A stretch of DNA of 64,000 nt from Sphaerisporangium siamense (GCF_014205275.1 NZ_JACHND010000001.1:7440001-7504000), one strand, 5' to 3'. Positions 1 to 10,783 are shown, counted from the stretch's first letter. Notes: generated by a model not told the origin, from the letters alone. Numbers and translations: made by a program.

Positions 1-856
1 GATCCCACCGGTGCTCGATCGGCAGCGCGTAGTGGGGGCGCAGCACCGGCGGGGTGTCGCCGTCGGTGATCAGCGCGGTGAGCTCCGGGGCCCAGCCGTC
101 GAACTCCCGCGCGATCCGCGCGGCGGCCGCGGCTGCGTCGGTGAAGTCGATGGCGGCGAACCAGTCCAGCGGCTTGGTGAGCACCACGTACGTGTGCAGG
201 GTGTCGCCGCTCTCCCGGTGCGCGTGGATCTCCTTGTCCTGCGCGGGCGCCATGAGCGACCCGCCGCCGACCGCTTTCGCGGCGGCGGGGTGCCGGGTGT
301 CGGCGTCGAACAGGTAGGTCTCGACGAACGACGCGCCGGTGTACTCGGGTGTGGCGGTGGACAGCAGCGGCCGGACCCGTGACCACGCGCCGTCCGCGCC
401 GACCAGCAGGCTCGTAGTGACGGTGGCGCCGTCGGCGAAGATCACCTCGTGGCGGCCGTCGCCGAGGGCACGGGCGCCACCGGCCTTGCGCCCCCACCGG
501 ACGGTGCCGGCCGGGAGCGATTCGAGCAGGATCCGTCGCAGCTCGGCACGCTGGACCTCGGGGCGTCCGCCCGTGCCGTCGTCGGCTTTCTCGAACAGGA
601 CGGTCCCGTCCGGGTTCAGGATGCGCATCGCCTGGCGGCCCTCCAGGACGAGGCCACGGAACTCGTCCATCAGGCCGGCCGCCTCGACGGCGAGTTGCCC
701 GTTGTAGTCGTGGATGTCGAGCATCCCGCCCTGCGTGCGCGCCGCCGGGGACGGCTCCGCCTCATAGACCGTGGACGGGATGCCGTGGACGTGCAGCACG
801 CGGGCCAGCGTGAGCCCGCCCAGTCCGGCGCCGATGATCGTGACGGGAGTGCGCAT
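1..856 (-). CDS. TetX-like FAD-dependent monooxygenase (partial, C-terminus beyond window)
   Basis: Class A flavoprotein monooxygenase, expected to hydroxylate a small aromatic or polycyclic compound using FAD and NAD(P)H. Translating the minus strand from ATG 856 gives MRTPVTIIGAGLGGLTLARV, a Rossmann GxGxxG dinucleotide fold. It is followed by E32 for ribose binding, the TetX-type segment GGMLDIHDYNGQLAVEAAGL, an arginine-containing EVQRAELR motif and the second FAD motif LLVGADGAWSRVRPLL. About 285 residues are visible; family members have about 370-390, so the C-terminal third lies outside. The start is set by the ribosome binding site GGAG about 6 bases upstream. It diverges from a TetR gene with three operator palindromes between them, so it is probably repressed by that regulator and induced by its substrate. 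The true substrate cannot be read from the sequence; similarity to tetracycline or rifampicin monooxygenases is at family level only. Confidence 0.88.
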   Translation of the reverse strand, partial: MRTPVTIIGAGLGGLTLARVLHVHGIPSTVYEAEPSPAARTQGGMLDIHDYNGQLAVEAAGLMDEFRGLVLEGRQAMRILNPDGTVLFEKADDGTGGRPEVQRAELRRILLESLPAGTVRWGRKAGGARALGDGRHEVIFADGATVTTSLLVGADGAWSRVRPLLSTATPEYTGASFVETYLFDADTRHPAAAKAVGGGSLMAPAQDKEIHAHRESGDTLHTYVVLTKPLDWFAAIDFTDAAAAAARIAREFDGWAPELTALITDGDTPPVLRPHYALPIEHRWD

Positions 857-925
857 GGTGGCTCCTTCGCGATCGAGGCCGCCCGGCGAGATCCGGCACG
901 GCCTGTCTGGGCGTCGTTCCCCCGT

Positions 926-976
926 TGGAACAGCGCTCCACTATGGAACAGTGCTCCATGTTGGAACGACGCTCCA
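926..976. promoter_or_regulatory. Three phased TetR-type operators
   Basis: Three 15-bp imperfect palindromes start at 926, 944 and 962, exactly 18 bp apart: TGGAACAGCGCTCCA, TGGAACAGTGCTCCA and TGGAACGACGCTCCA. The half-site is TGGARC. They fill the gap between the divergent monooxygenase start (856) and tetR start (996), the expected place for an autoregulating TetR operator. That the neighbouring TetR protein binds here is inferred from position. Confidence 0.75.
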
Positions 977-995
977 GATATGTCAAGATGGCGGC

Positions 996-1796
996 ATGGC
1001 CACGCGAACGCGCCAGTCACAGCGGCGCACAGACGCGCTCTCCCGTGAGCGCATCGTCGAGGCCGCCGTCGAGCTGCTCGACGCGGCCGGCGAGACCGGG
1101 CTGACGGTCCGGGCGCTGACCGAGCGCCTCGCCACCGGACCCGGGACGATCTACTGGCATGTGGGGAACAGGGGCGGGCTGCTCGACGCCGCGACCGACG
1201 CCGTCGTCGCCGCCGCTCTGGCCACCGAGCCCGCGGGAGCTCCGGACACGCCCCAGGACGAGATCCGCGCCGTCGCGCTCGGCCTGTTCGACGCGATCGC
1301 CGCACACCCGTGGCTCGCCACGCAGCTCGCCACGCAACTCTCCCGCAGCCCCTGGGGAGCGGTGACGCCGCGGATCTTCGAAAGCATCGGCCGGCGGGTC
1401 CAGGCCCTGGGCGTGCCCGAGGGCCACTGGTTCACGGCGACCTCGGCGCTGGTGCACTACATCCTCGGCGCCGCCGGCCAGAACGCCGCCAACGCCCGCG
1501 TCCTCGGGTCCGAAGCGGACCGCGCCGAGTTCCTCGACGCCGCGTCGAAGGCATGGGAAGAGCTCGATCCCGACGACTACCCGTTCATCCGGGCCGTCGC
1601 GGACCAGGTGCGCGAGCACGACGACCGCGAGCAGTTCCTCGGCGGGATCGATCTCATCCTGACCGGCGTCACCACCCTCCACCTGCCCGCCCACGACCCC
1701 GGCGAGCCAGGGCGCCGGCCGTCCCCGGAGATCAGGCCCGGCGCAGCCGGCGGATCGGGGACGTCAGCAGCAGGGCCGCGCAGACCGCGAAGCTGA
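996..1796 (+). CDS. TetR/AcrR family transcriptional regulator with TetR-type C-terminal domain
   Basis: A 266-residue one-component repressor. The N-terminal helix-turn-helix spans about residues 14-60 (ERIVEAAVELLDAAG, LTVRALTERLATGPGTIYWH), the classic TetR recognition segment. The C-terminal helical ligand domain resembles the TetR_C class found with drug-inactivating or efflux genes. ATG 996 is chosen because it starts directly before the conserved N-terminus; the open frame continues upstream but would cover the operators. The gene diverges from a TetX-like monooxygenase and converges with an MFS exporter, overlapping that gene's 3' end by 65 bp. Context suggests it senses a compound handled by one or both. 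The inducer is unknown. Confidence 0.9.
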   Translation: MATRTRQSQRRTDALSRERIVEAAVELLDAAGETGLTVRALTERLATGPGTIYWHVGNRGGLLDAATDAVVAAALATEPAGAPDTPQDEIRAVALGLFDAIAAHPWLATQLATQLSRSPWGAVTPRIFESIGRRVQALGVPEGHWFTATSALVHYILGAAGQNAANARVLGSEADRAEFLDAASKAWEELDPDDYPFIRAVADQVREHDDREQFLGGIDLILTGVTTLHLPAHDPGEPGRRPSPEIRPGAAGGSGTSAAGPRRPRS

Positions 1797-2955
1797 CGCC
1801 GGCGGAGACCAGCAACAGGTCCCGGGGGGCGACAATCTCCGAGACCGGTCCCACCAGTGCCTGCCCGACGGCTATCCCGGACACCGATCCGGCGACCTCG
1901 TAGGCGGTGACCCGGTTGAGGACGTCGGGGGCGACCTGGGTCTGGACGCTCGTCGCCCACATCACCGACCAGAACGCCACGGCCATCCCGCCCAGCACGT
2001 GACCCGCCATCAGCACCGGCAGCGGCAGTTCCAGCGCCACCGTCAGCGGCATGAACCCGAACCCGAAGATGGCCGCGCCACCGGCGGCGAGCGGCCGTGA
2101 CGGCCGGAGCCTGATCGCGATCAGCCCGCCGATGACCGTGCCGGAGCCGAGGCCGGCCATCACCCAGCCGTAGGCGGCGTCGCCGAGGCGGTCGCCGATC
2201 AGGCGCGAGCCCAGCGGGATGTAGGGGCCGAAGACCAGGACGCCGAAGAACACCCAGATGAGGATCACCGACCACATCCAGCTCCGGGAGCGGAACTCCA
2301 GCCAGCCGCGGCGCAGGTCCACCAAGACCGTCGAGCGCATTTTGGCCCCGGCGGCCGGAGCCAGCCGGATGAGGGCCAGGCACAGGCCGCTGAGCAGGAA
2401 CGTTCCCGCGTCGACCGCGTAAACCGCGCCCGCGCCGGTCAGCGTCATCAGTACGCCCGCGAGGACGGGCCCGCCGAGCTGGGTGGCCGCGTCGGCGATC
2501 TTCAACGTGCCGTTGGCGCCCTGCGGGTCCTTGGCGACGAGGGGGACCATGCCGTTCACGCCGGGCTGGAACATCGCGGTCGCCGTACCGGCCAGGAACG
2601 AGGCGGACAGCAGCAGCCACAGCGGCGGGGCGCCGGTGAAGAAGGCGATCGCCACCGCGGTCTGGGTGACGATCCGGACGATGTCCGCGCCGACCATCAT
2701 GGTCCGGGCGCCCAACCGGTCGGCGAACACTCCGCCGAACGGGATGAAGAGCACGACCGGCGCGGTGTAGATGGCCAGCACGTAGCCGACGCCGGCCACC
2801 CCGTGAATCGCGCCGACGGCCAGCGCGGTCGCGACGGGCATCATCGCGTCACCGAGCAACGACACCGCTCTGGCGCCGAAATACAGGACGAAGTCCCTGG
2901 TCCAGAGCCTGGCCGGTGCGGTGAGGGGTCGTTCGCACTCGGAAAGTGCGGTCAT
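1732..2955 (-). CDS. MFS transporter (drug/proton antiporter type)
   Basis: A 407-residue integral membrane protein with about twelve hydrophobic segments and the MFS loop 2-3 signature (GGVFADRLGARTMM). It resembles actinobacterial MFS_3 / enterobactin-exporter-like efflux proteins and would act in the cytoplasmic membrane. The start is placed at ATG 2955 (MTALSECERPL), preceded by GGAGTTCAGGAA; the frame extends to 2988 but without a better ribosome binding site. The C-terminal coding end overlaps the end of tetR on the other strand by 65 bp. The gene diverges from a GlxA-type AraC regulator, so either regulator could control it. The substrate cannot be deduced. Confidence 0.88.
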   Translation of the reverse strand: MTALSECERPLTAPARLWTRDFVLYFGARAVSLLGDAMMPVATALAVGAIHGVAGVGYVLAIYTAPVVLFIPFGGVFADRLGARTMMVGADIVRIVTQTAVAIAFFTGAPPLWLLLSASFLAGTATAMFQPGVNGMVPLVAKDPQGANGTLKIADAATQLGGPVLAGVLMTLTGAGAVYAVDAGTFLLSGLCLALIRLAPAAGAKMRSTVLVDLRRGWLEFRSRSWMWSVILIWVFFGVLVFGPYIPLGSRLIGDRLGDAAYGWVMAGLGSGTVIGGLIAIRLRPSRPLAAGGAAIFGFGFMPLTVALELPLPVLMAGHVLGGMAVAFWSVMWATSVQTQVAPDVLNRVTAYEVAGSVSGIAVGQALVGPVSEIVAPRDLLLVSAGVSFAVCAALLLTSPIRRLRRA

Positions 2956-2981
2956 TTCCTGAACTCCATGACCATCTACTC

Positions 2982-3013
2982 TGGACATCCGATAAGCCCG
3001 GCACAGGTGTCCA
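2982..3013. promoter_or_regulatory. Inverted repeat TGGACA-N20-TGTCCA between divergent MFS and AraC genes
   Basis: Half-sites TGGACA (2982-2987) and TGTCCA (3008-3013) lie in the 86-bp gap between the MFS start and the araC-family start. The arms are short and could arise by chance; an operator role is inferred from position only. Confidence 0.3.
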
Positions 3014-3041
3014 CAATGACATCATTAGGTACATTCATGCC

Positions 3042-3980
3042 ATGAAGCACCGCGTGGTCGCCCTGCTCAGTTCACTCCAGGAGATGTATCCGGTGACCAG
3101 CGCCTCCGCGGTCTTCGGCTACCACGGCCCGGACATCCCCGAGCACTACGACTTCACGCTCTGCGCCGAACACCCGGGGCCGATCCGGACCACCATGGGC
3201 GTCGACATCATCGTCGAGCGCGGGCTGGAGGCCCTCGCCGAGGCCGACACCCTTCTCATCGCCGGCTGGAGCTCGCCGGTCACGGTCTCCCCCGGCCTCG
3301 GCGCCGAGGTCGCCGCGGCCCACGCCCGCGGCATGCGGATCATGGCCATCGCCTGCGGGATCTACGTCCCGGCGAGCCTCGGCCTCCTGGACGGCCGTAC
3401 CGCCGCCGCCCACTGGGAACTGACCGCCGATCTCGCCGTACGCTTCCCCCGCATCCGGCCCGACGCGTCCGTGCTCTACGTGGACCACGGCGACGTGGCG
3501 ACGGCCGGCGCCACCGCCACGACCATCGACCTCTGCCTCAACCAGGTCAGGCGCGAGCACGGCGCCGCCCTGGCGATGCGCATCGGCCGCCAGTTGTCGG
3601 CCGCCCCGCACCGCGAAGGCTGCCAGCGCCAGTACCCCGAACTGCCCACCACCGGCCCCGTGCCCGACTCGCTCGCCCCGCTGCTGGACTGGATCACCGC
3701 CAACCTGGACCGGCCGCTGACGGTCGAGGACATGGCGACCCGTTCCGGGCTGTCCTGCCGTACCTTCAGCCGTCACTTCACCGACCAGCTCGGCATCTCC
3801 CCCGGCCGCTGGCTACTCGACCGCCGCCTGGCCCGCGCCCGCGCCCTCCTGGAGGAGACCGACCTCTCCGTAGAGACCATCGCCCAACGCGTCGGCCTGT
3901 CCTCCGCGGTGAACCTCCGCCGCCGCTTCCACAACGCCCTGAACACCACCCCCGCCGCCTACCGCCGCTCCTTCCGCTGA
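3042..3980 (+). CDS. GlxA family transcriptional regulator (DJ-1/PfpI-like domain plus AraC helix-turn-helix)
   Basis: A 312-residue regulator of the GlxA type. Residues about 1-180 form a class I glutamine amidotransferase-like (DJ-1/PfpI) sensor domain, including GMRIMAIACGIYVPASLGLL around the nucleophile elbow. The C-terminal 100 residues are a double helix-turn-helix AraC domain (LTVEDMATRSGLSCRTFSRHF and VETIAQRVGLSSAVNLRRRF). ATG 3042 (MKHRVVALL) matches the usual start of the sensor domain. It is divergent from the MFS gene, so it may activate that exporter. The ligand is unknown. Confidence 0.9.
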   Translation: MKHRVVALLSSLQEMYPVTSASAVFGYHGPDIPEHYDFTLCAEHPGPIRTTMGVDIIVERGLEALAEADTLLIAGWSSPVTVSPGLGAEVAAAHARGMRIMAIACGIYVPASLGLLDGRTAAAHWELTADLAVRFPRIRPDASVLYVDHGDVATAGATATTIDLCLNQVRREHGAALAMRIGRQLSAAPHREGCQRQYPELPTTGPVPDSLAPLLDWITANLDRPLTVEDMATRSGLSCRTFSRHFTDQLGISPGRWLLDRRLARARALLEETDLSVETIAQRVGLSSAVNLRRRFHNALNTTPAAYRRSFR

Positions 3981-4047
3981 ACGGCACCCCCATTGCGTCT
4001 CCCCACCTTTGAGGGGCGAACCCCGTCGGTCCGGGAATGCATACAGG

Positions 4048-4806
4048 GTGACGAATCGAAGTGAGGAGCGGTTCCAGCTGGTGGCGTACGGACAGAACGC
4101 CGAGGACGTCGTACTGATGCGGGCGTTCGCGCACCGACGGAACGGATTCTTCGTGGATGTCGGGGCCGGTGAGCCGGTCCGTGGGTCATTGACGAAGAAC
4201 CTGGTCGACCGGCTGGGGTGGCAGGGGGTCAACATCGAACCGCTGCCCGAACGGTTCGAACGGCTGCGACGCGAGCGGCCGACCCAGGTGAACCTCCAGG
4301 TCGCGATCGACAGCGAGCCGGGAACTGCGACGTTCTACCGCATCCTCCCCGAAGGGCAACCCGTGGACATGCTGGGGTTGAGCACACTCCAAGCGGCGAT
4401 CGCCGAACAACACGCCCGACGCGGCGCCCGTGTGGAAGAACTGGAGGTCAGCGTGGAGACACTGGAGTCGGTGCTGGCCACGCACGCGACCCCAGGGTTC
4501 GATCTCCTGAAGGTGGATGTGGAAGGCCGGGAGGCGGCGGTGCTGGCGTCAGCGGATCTCGCCTTCTGGCGGCCCCGGGTAGTGGTGGCCGAAGCGACCG
4601 TACCGGGATCGCCGGAGCCGAACCACCAGGAATGGGAACCGTGGCTACTCGCGGCTGGATACGTGCTCGCGCTGTTCGACGGGCTGAACCGCTTCTACAC
4701 GCGTGCCGACGAGCCCGAGTTGCTGGCCCGGCTATCGGTACCGGCGAACGTATGGGACCGATGGATCCCCTGGGCCTGTGCGCGGCGCGGGGGACTGGAA
4801 CCCTGA
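4048..4806 (+). CDS. FkbM family SAM-dependent methyltransferase
   Basis: About 252 residues. The FkbM pattern is clear: GFFVDVGAGEP (SAM-binding motif I), NIEPLPERFERLRRERP (acidic residue after the second strand), FDLLKVDVEGREAAVLASAD (motif with the conserved D-E-G) and a C-terminal VVVAEATVPG strand. Such enzymes O-methylate sugars, polyketides or cell-surface glycans. A GTG at 4048 (VTNRSEERFQ) with CAGG just upstream is the most likely start; a TTG at 4009 is an alternative. Its stop codon abuts that of the convergent phosphotransferase, the two stops sharing the palindrome TGATCA. No glycan or polyketide genes are nearby, so the substrate is not deducible. Confidence 0.82.
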   Translation: MTNRSEERFQLVAYGQNAEDVVLMRAFAHRRNGFFVDVGAGEPVRGSLTKNLVDRLGWQGVNIEPLPERFERLRRERPTQVNLQVAIDSEPGTATFYRILPEGQPVDMLGLSTLQAAIAEQHARRGARVEELEVSVETLESVLATHATPGFDLLKVDVEGREAAVLASADLAFWRPRVVVAEATVPGSPEPNHQEWEPWLLAAGYVLALFDGLNRFYTRADEPELLARLSVPANVWDRWIPWACARRGGLEP

Positions 4807-5730
4807 TCAGCCTGGGCCCGCCACTGGTGCGATCAGAGACAGCAGGTCAGGAGCGTTCATGGACAGCCAATTCGCGAGCCATCGCGCATCCTTGATCTGC
4901 CCCTCGGCCCGGACGTCGATCAGCCTGCGCAGGACCATGAGAGGCAACAGAGCGTCCAGCGCCTCCTGCTCGACCGCGGCGGTACCGTACCCCTCCAGCA
5001 GCCACTGTGGATGAGCGCCGTGTGGCAAGTCGACGGCAAGGCACCAGGCCAGGTCGAGCATGGGCGGCCCGACCTCCACCGCACCGGGGTCGAAGAAGGC
5101 CCGCAGTTCGTCGCCTTCGAACAGGGCGTTGTGGCCGAGGGCCACGTCTCCATGGATGGCCGTCATCGGCTGCCCCGTGCACACCTGGTCGAATAGTCGG
5201 GAGAGGCTCGGGTAGGCATGCGGAACAAGGGTTCGTGCAGAGCCGAGCATCACCCCGAGGGCGCCGGGGTCGTCCAGGCGTAACCCTCCCTGATCCCCGG
5301 CGTCGTGCCAGCGGCGGATCTGCTCACCCATCTGACGCTGCCGAGCAGGTGTGGGATGGTCACCAGGGAAGCCATCGACCCGTTCCAGGACGAGCCACCA
5401 GACGGCCCCGGACGCGGTCTCGAGCGTGCCCGCGTCCAGCAGCGCGGGAACCGAAACTCCCGCATATTCCCGCATCGACTCCATCCGCAGGGCGGTCTCG
5501 AACCGTTCATGGAGCCGATGCTGCACTTTGACGATCGTCCGGTGGCCGTAGACCACTGTCGCCTCGAGGTCGTGCCGGTCGCCGAAACCGTCGAATGCCG
5601 GACTCTTCAGCGCTGTGGCTCTGGCTTCGGCGACCTCGTTCGGTGGGACCCTGCCGGTGGAGACGATGCCTCGTCTATCGCCAACGTCCAACCGGCCACA
5701 TGTGGAAGGCGAACTCCGCACCACGTTCAT
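4807..5730 (-). CDS. Aminoglycoside-phosphotransferase-like kinase (APH fold), coupled to STAND NTPase
   Basis: A 307-residue protein of the APH/choline kinase fold. It has the catalytic loop IHGDVALGHNALF (Brenner HGDxxxxN motif), the metal-binding segment FFDPGAVEVGPPMLDLAW (DPG in place of the usual D-x-E/D) and the nucleotide-lobe ERVDGFPG hinge. It phosphorylates an unknown acceptor or may be a protein or small-molecule kinase. The start is fixed by an ATGA overlap with the upstream STAND gene (start 5730, stop of that gene 5727-5729), which indicates translational coupling and a shared job. The composition is less GC-rich than the flanking core genes. Antibiotic resistance is possible from the fold alone, but the coupling to a STAND NTPase argues for a different role. 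Confidence 0.8.
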   Translation of the reverse strand: MNVVRSSPSTCGRLDVGDRRGIVSTGRVPPNEVAEARATALKSPAFDGFGDRHDLEATVVYGHRTIVKVQHRLHERFETALRMESMREYAGVSVPALLDAGTLETASGAVWWLVLERVDGFPGDHPTPARQRQMGEQIRRWHDAGDQGGLRLDDPGALGVMLGSARTLVPHAYPSLSRLFDQVCTGQPMTAIHGDVALGHNALFEGDELRAFFDPGAVEVGPPMLDLAWCLAVDLPHGAHPQWLLEGYGTAAVEQEALDALLPLMVLRRLIDVRAEGQIKDARWLANWLSMNAPDLLSLIAPVAGPG

Positions 5731-8384
5731 GCTTCGTCTCCCGGCCGCAACCGACGCAGTGGCCGCAACCACCTTTCCTGGGTTGTTCCAGGAAGATCCA
5801 GCCATCCTATGCCTGTGAAGTCGTACAGTTCCGGCTGTTCGGTCCAGAGGGCGGTGACGGCTGCCCACGCGGGCAGGAAGGGTTCCTCGACACTCGCCGC
5901 CTCGGCGAGGCGGCGAGTGAGATCCCGCGCCTGCTCGTCGCGGCCTCGCGCGATGAGCTGGATGACCTCGACCACGTCGATGGGTAGGAGTTCGGCGGTG
6001 GCGCCAACGGTTTCGAAGGTACGGCGGGCCGCGCCGAGGAGGTATTCGGCGCTGTCCCACTCACCCCGCATGGCGTGGGCCATGGACGCGGCCATGTCGC
6101 ACTGGGCCAGTCCCACGACCTCGCCAAGCGACTGGTTGAGTTCACGGGCCTCCGGAACGATCTGCAGAGTGCGGTCGGGGGCGAACCACATGGAAGCGAG
6201 GGCCAGGTGGCGCGCGGCTCGCGCGGCCCAGAGCGGCGCGTCCGCCTGCCGGGCTTGGGCCAGCACCTCCGTGAAGAGTTCCGCAGCCTCCGGGAAACGG
6301 GCATTGTGGAGATGCACGTGCCCCAGCAGGTCTTGGGCACCGATACTTTGCAGCCGCGTTGCCGCCGACCAGCCCTCGATCCGCTTCACGACGTCGGTGT
6401 AGCGACTGCGGCGGAAGGCATTGCCCGCCAGATCGAACCGGGCTGCGACACCGATCGGCGTGCGCGCCTCGGCGACCACCGTGAAGTGACGGTCAGAGTC
6501 CGGCAACGCTCCAGTGAACTGGGCGAGGTCACCGAGCGCGAAGTGAAAGTAGTCGGCGTACGGGCTGGCGTCGATGTCCTCGACTGCGGCTCTCATCGCC
6601 GCGTAGCGTTGCGTGGCCTCCTGTCCTGCCTGGGCGCTCAGCCTGGCCACTGCGGTGAGTTCAGCCAGCACGGGTGACGTGCCCTCCGTCAGTTCCGGCA
6701 GGGACGCCAGTACCTGCCAGTGCCCCAGGTAGCGGAGTGTGTAGGCCATCTGGCCCAGGCTGGGAGGCAGGACACCGTGCTCGGCCGCGCCGTACAGGGC
6801 TAAAAGGAAGGCGGCGACGGTACGGCGGCTGTGGTCGGCGGGGCTAAGATCGGCCGGCGAGTCGTCGCTCCAGATGGAGAGCGTGAAACCGGTCAGATAC
6901 TCGATGGCCTGAGACACCCGGGCCTGCCGTTCCCGGACGGTCCACCCGTCCAAGGTGTGCGCGTCACAGGCGGTGACACCGCGGCGAAAATTCCCATGCA
7001 GGCGGCAAGGCGGCCACACGGTCGGGTCGTAGCGCACGAACCTTCGGGTGAGGAAGTCCTCGATGCGCCTACCGCGTGCCTCGGGCAGGATCGCGGCCAG
7101 CAACCGGTCGTCGAATGCTTCCAGCAACGCCGCCGCACGCAGCAGATCTCTGTCCTCCGGCGACAGGTCTCGCATCATCCGCAGGACCAACTCCGGGAAC
7201 GGCTCGCCGAACACTTCCGGAGCAGGCGTCTCCCCTCGGACCATGTAGCGCTCGAACAACCCCGCCGACAGTTCAAGGTACAGCGGGGAGCCTCCCGAAC
7301 CGGCGACGATGCGCTCTCGCAGAGGACGTCCGATGGCAGGTGCGTCGTCAACGGTCAGCCGCTCGCGCAGGAAACGGTCGGCATCCTGCGACTCGAGACC
7401 GTCGACAGGGAACTGATCAGGCTGATCGTCGGTGTCGGCCATGCCCGGCCACCGGCGTGCCCCTCCGTAGGTCAGTCCGACGCTACGCACCGGATCATGC
7501 CATTGCAACGGGCGTCGGCTTCCGACGAGGAAGAACACGTTCGGCATCAAATAGGCCATCCGGGCAACCAGGTCCTCCAGGCCGCCCCGCTCGGATGGCA
7601 GCGATTGCACGTTCTCGAACGTGTCCAGGACGCAGAGCGCCAGTACCGGCCTCCTCTGGCGTATCCGTTCAAGGTCCGCACCAAGCAGAATCGGCAGGTA
7701 GCCGAGCATCTTGTCCGGGTCGGCTTCCCGGAGGATCGGATCGAACGCCGGCAGGCCGCGGCGAAGTCGCTTGAGGGTGACCGACTGCCGTGCGGAGGTG
7801 CCGACCACATCGAGAACCCTGTAGGCCACCGAGACGGCGCCAAGACCGGCGAACAGGCCGTCGACGCTGGAGGCGACCTGCTCTGATAGGCGCAGCGAGT
7901 CGGCGACCGCGCCAATCGACGATGACCTGTCCAGGAAGCGGACCAGGGACTCACCGGGGTGCTTACGCTCCCAGTACGCCGAGAGCGCGATGTCGAACGC
8001 CGGCCACGGTTTGCCCAGCCGTCCGAGCGCAGCACGTACCCGCAACATGACGGTCTCGAAGCTCTGGCTCGACAGGTCGGCAAAGTCGATCACAGCGACC
8101 GCGCAGTCCTCCGGCATACCATCGAGATCGCGGTTCTGCGCGAGCCCCGCGAGGTGGCGGATCAGCGTGGACTTTCCGATCCCGCCTTCCCCGCTCAACA
8201 CCATCACGTTGTGGGCAGGACGCTGGAAGTTCATCACTTCCGTGGTGGGCCACTCCATGGCCAGATGACCAACAACCCGTTCCTGAAATGCCCGAATGTA
8301 CCCCTCACGGTTAGTAAAAACCCTATTCGCCTTAAACGGAACCTCAGGCCCGAGTGCGAAGAAATTGTCAAGGTCCACCCACAC
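5727..8384 (-). CDS. STAND-class NTPase with helical-repeat C-terminus
   Basis: An 885-residue signal-transduction NTPase. Walker A is GEGGIGKST (residues 65-73), followed by a Walker B-like AVIDFADLS and a later hydrophobic LALCVLDTFENVQ, then the arginine-bearing FFLVGSRRP (sensor-like). A winged-helix-like segment follows, and from about residue 540 the C-terminal half is alanine/leucine-rich helical pairs resembling TPR repeats. Only about 60 residues precede the P-loop, so there is no N-terminal effector domain such as TIR, protease or nuclease. The effector may be the kinase encoded by the coupled downstream gene. The frame opens at GTG 8384, but no clear Shine-Dalgarno is present and a start slightly downstream is possible. 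STAND proteins act as regulators or in anti-phage defence; which applies here cannot be decided from sequence. Confidence 0.8.
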   Translation of the reverse strand: MWVDLDNFFALGPEVPFKANRVFTNREGYIRAFQERVVGHLAMEWPTTEVMNFQRPAHNVMVLSGEGGIGKSTLIRHLAGLAQNRDLDGMPEDCAVAVIDFADLSSQSFETVMLRVRAALGRLGKPWPAFDIALSAYWERKHPGESLVRFLDRSSSIGAVADSLRLSEQVASSVDGLFAGLGAVSVAYRVLDVVGTSARQSVTLKRLRRGLPAFDPILREADPDKMLGYLPILLGADLERIRQRRPVLALCVLDTFENVQSLPSERGGLEDLVARMAYLMPNVFFLVGSRRPLQWHDPVRSVGLTYGGARRWPGMADTDDQPDQFPVDGLESQDADRFLRERLTVDDAPAIGRPLRERIVAGSGGSPLYLELSAGLFERYMVRGETPAPEVFGEPFPELVLRMMRDLSPEDRDLLRAAALLEAFDDRLLAAILPEARGRRIEDFLTRRFVRYDPTVWPPCRLHGNFRRGVTACDAHTLDGWTVRERQARVSQAIEYLTGFTLSIWSDDSPADLSPADHSRRTVAAFLLALYGAAEHGVLPPSLGQMAYTLRYLGHWQVLASLPELTEGTSPVLAELTAVARLSAQAGQEATQRYAAMRAAVEDIDASPYADYFHFALGDLAQFTGALPDSDRHFTVVAEARTPIGVAARFDLAGNAFRRSRYTDVVKRIEGWSAATRLQSIGAQDLLGHVHLHNARFPEAAELFTEVLAQARQADAPLWAARAARHLALASMWFAPDRTLQIVPEARELNQSLGEVVGLAQCDMAASMAHAMRGEWDSAEYLLGAARRTFETVGATAELLPIDVVEVIQLIARGRDEQARDLTRRLAEAASVEEPFLPAWAAVTALWTEQPELYDFTGIGWLDLPGTTQERWLRPLRRLRPGDEA

Positions 8385-8726
8385 AGGGGATCATTCGAAA
8401 GGCGAGAAAGTAAAGGTAGGTCGCAAAAGACCAGGCTCCTTCAAGGCCGAGCAAGCGCATGGCTAGATGGGCATGGTGACCCGTGACATCGCCTATCGCC
8501 CTAATGCTGCTGAGTTGCGATACGAGCCAAGGTCTTCGTAGCTTGTCATGCTTCGACCTGCGCCCGCCTCGGGGTCGAAGGGGCGGAGCCCCTGGGAAAA
8601 ACAGCCCGGAGCGGAGCGGAGGACCATTTCGGGGATGACCTCCGTCCGCTCCACAAGAGCGGCCTTCGCTGTACAGCCGTGTGCTGAGGGGGGCGGGTGG
8701 CCCCCCTCAGCGGGAGTGACGAGAGG
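8385..8726. other. Intergenic region upstream of STAND operon, downstream of leuA
   Basis: This 342-bp gap lies between the STAND start and the leuA stop. The first 150 bases are AT-rich for this genome (about 53-55% GC in the two lines counted) and probably hold the STAND operon promoter. No convincing gene, tRNA or strong hairpin was seen. Confidence 0.5.
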
Positions 8727-10672
<1,946 letters not shown>

Positions 10673-10783
10673 GACCGTACCAGACGGCGGCCGTCCGGCG
10701 TGACGGCGGGGCCCGATCAAGGGTCACCCCTGTGCGGGCGCCCACGCCGTAAGCTCCGGGAGGGACATCGAGGAGGTTGGGAC

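Noticed and set aside
2946-3041. Longer start for the GlxA-type regulator at 2946
   Set aside because: It would extend into the exporter's start region; the sensor domain begins naturally at ATG 3042.
8540-8640. Repeated GGAGCGG/CGGAG motif as a possible insertion-sequence end
   Set aside because: No transposase, target duplication or matching opposite end is visible.
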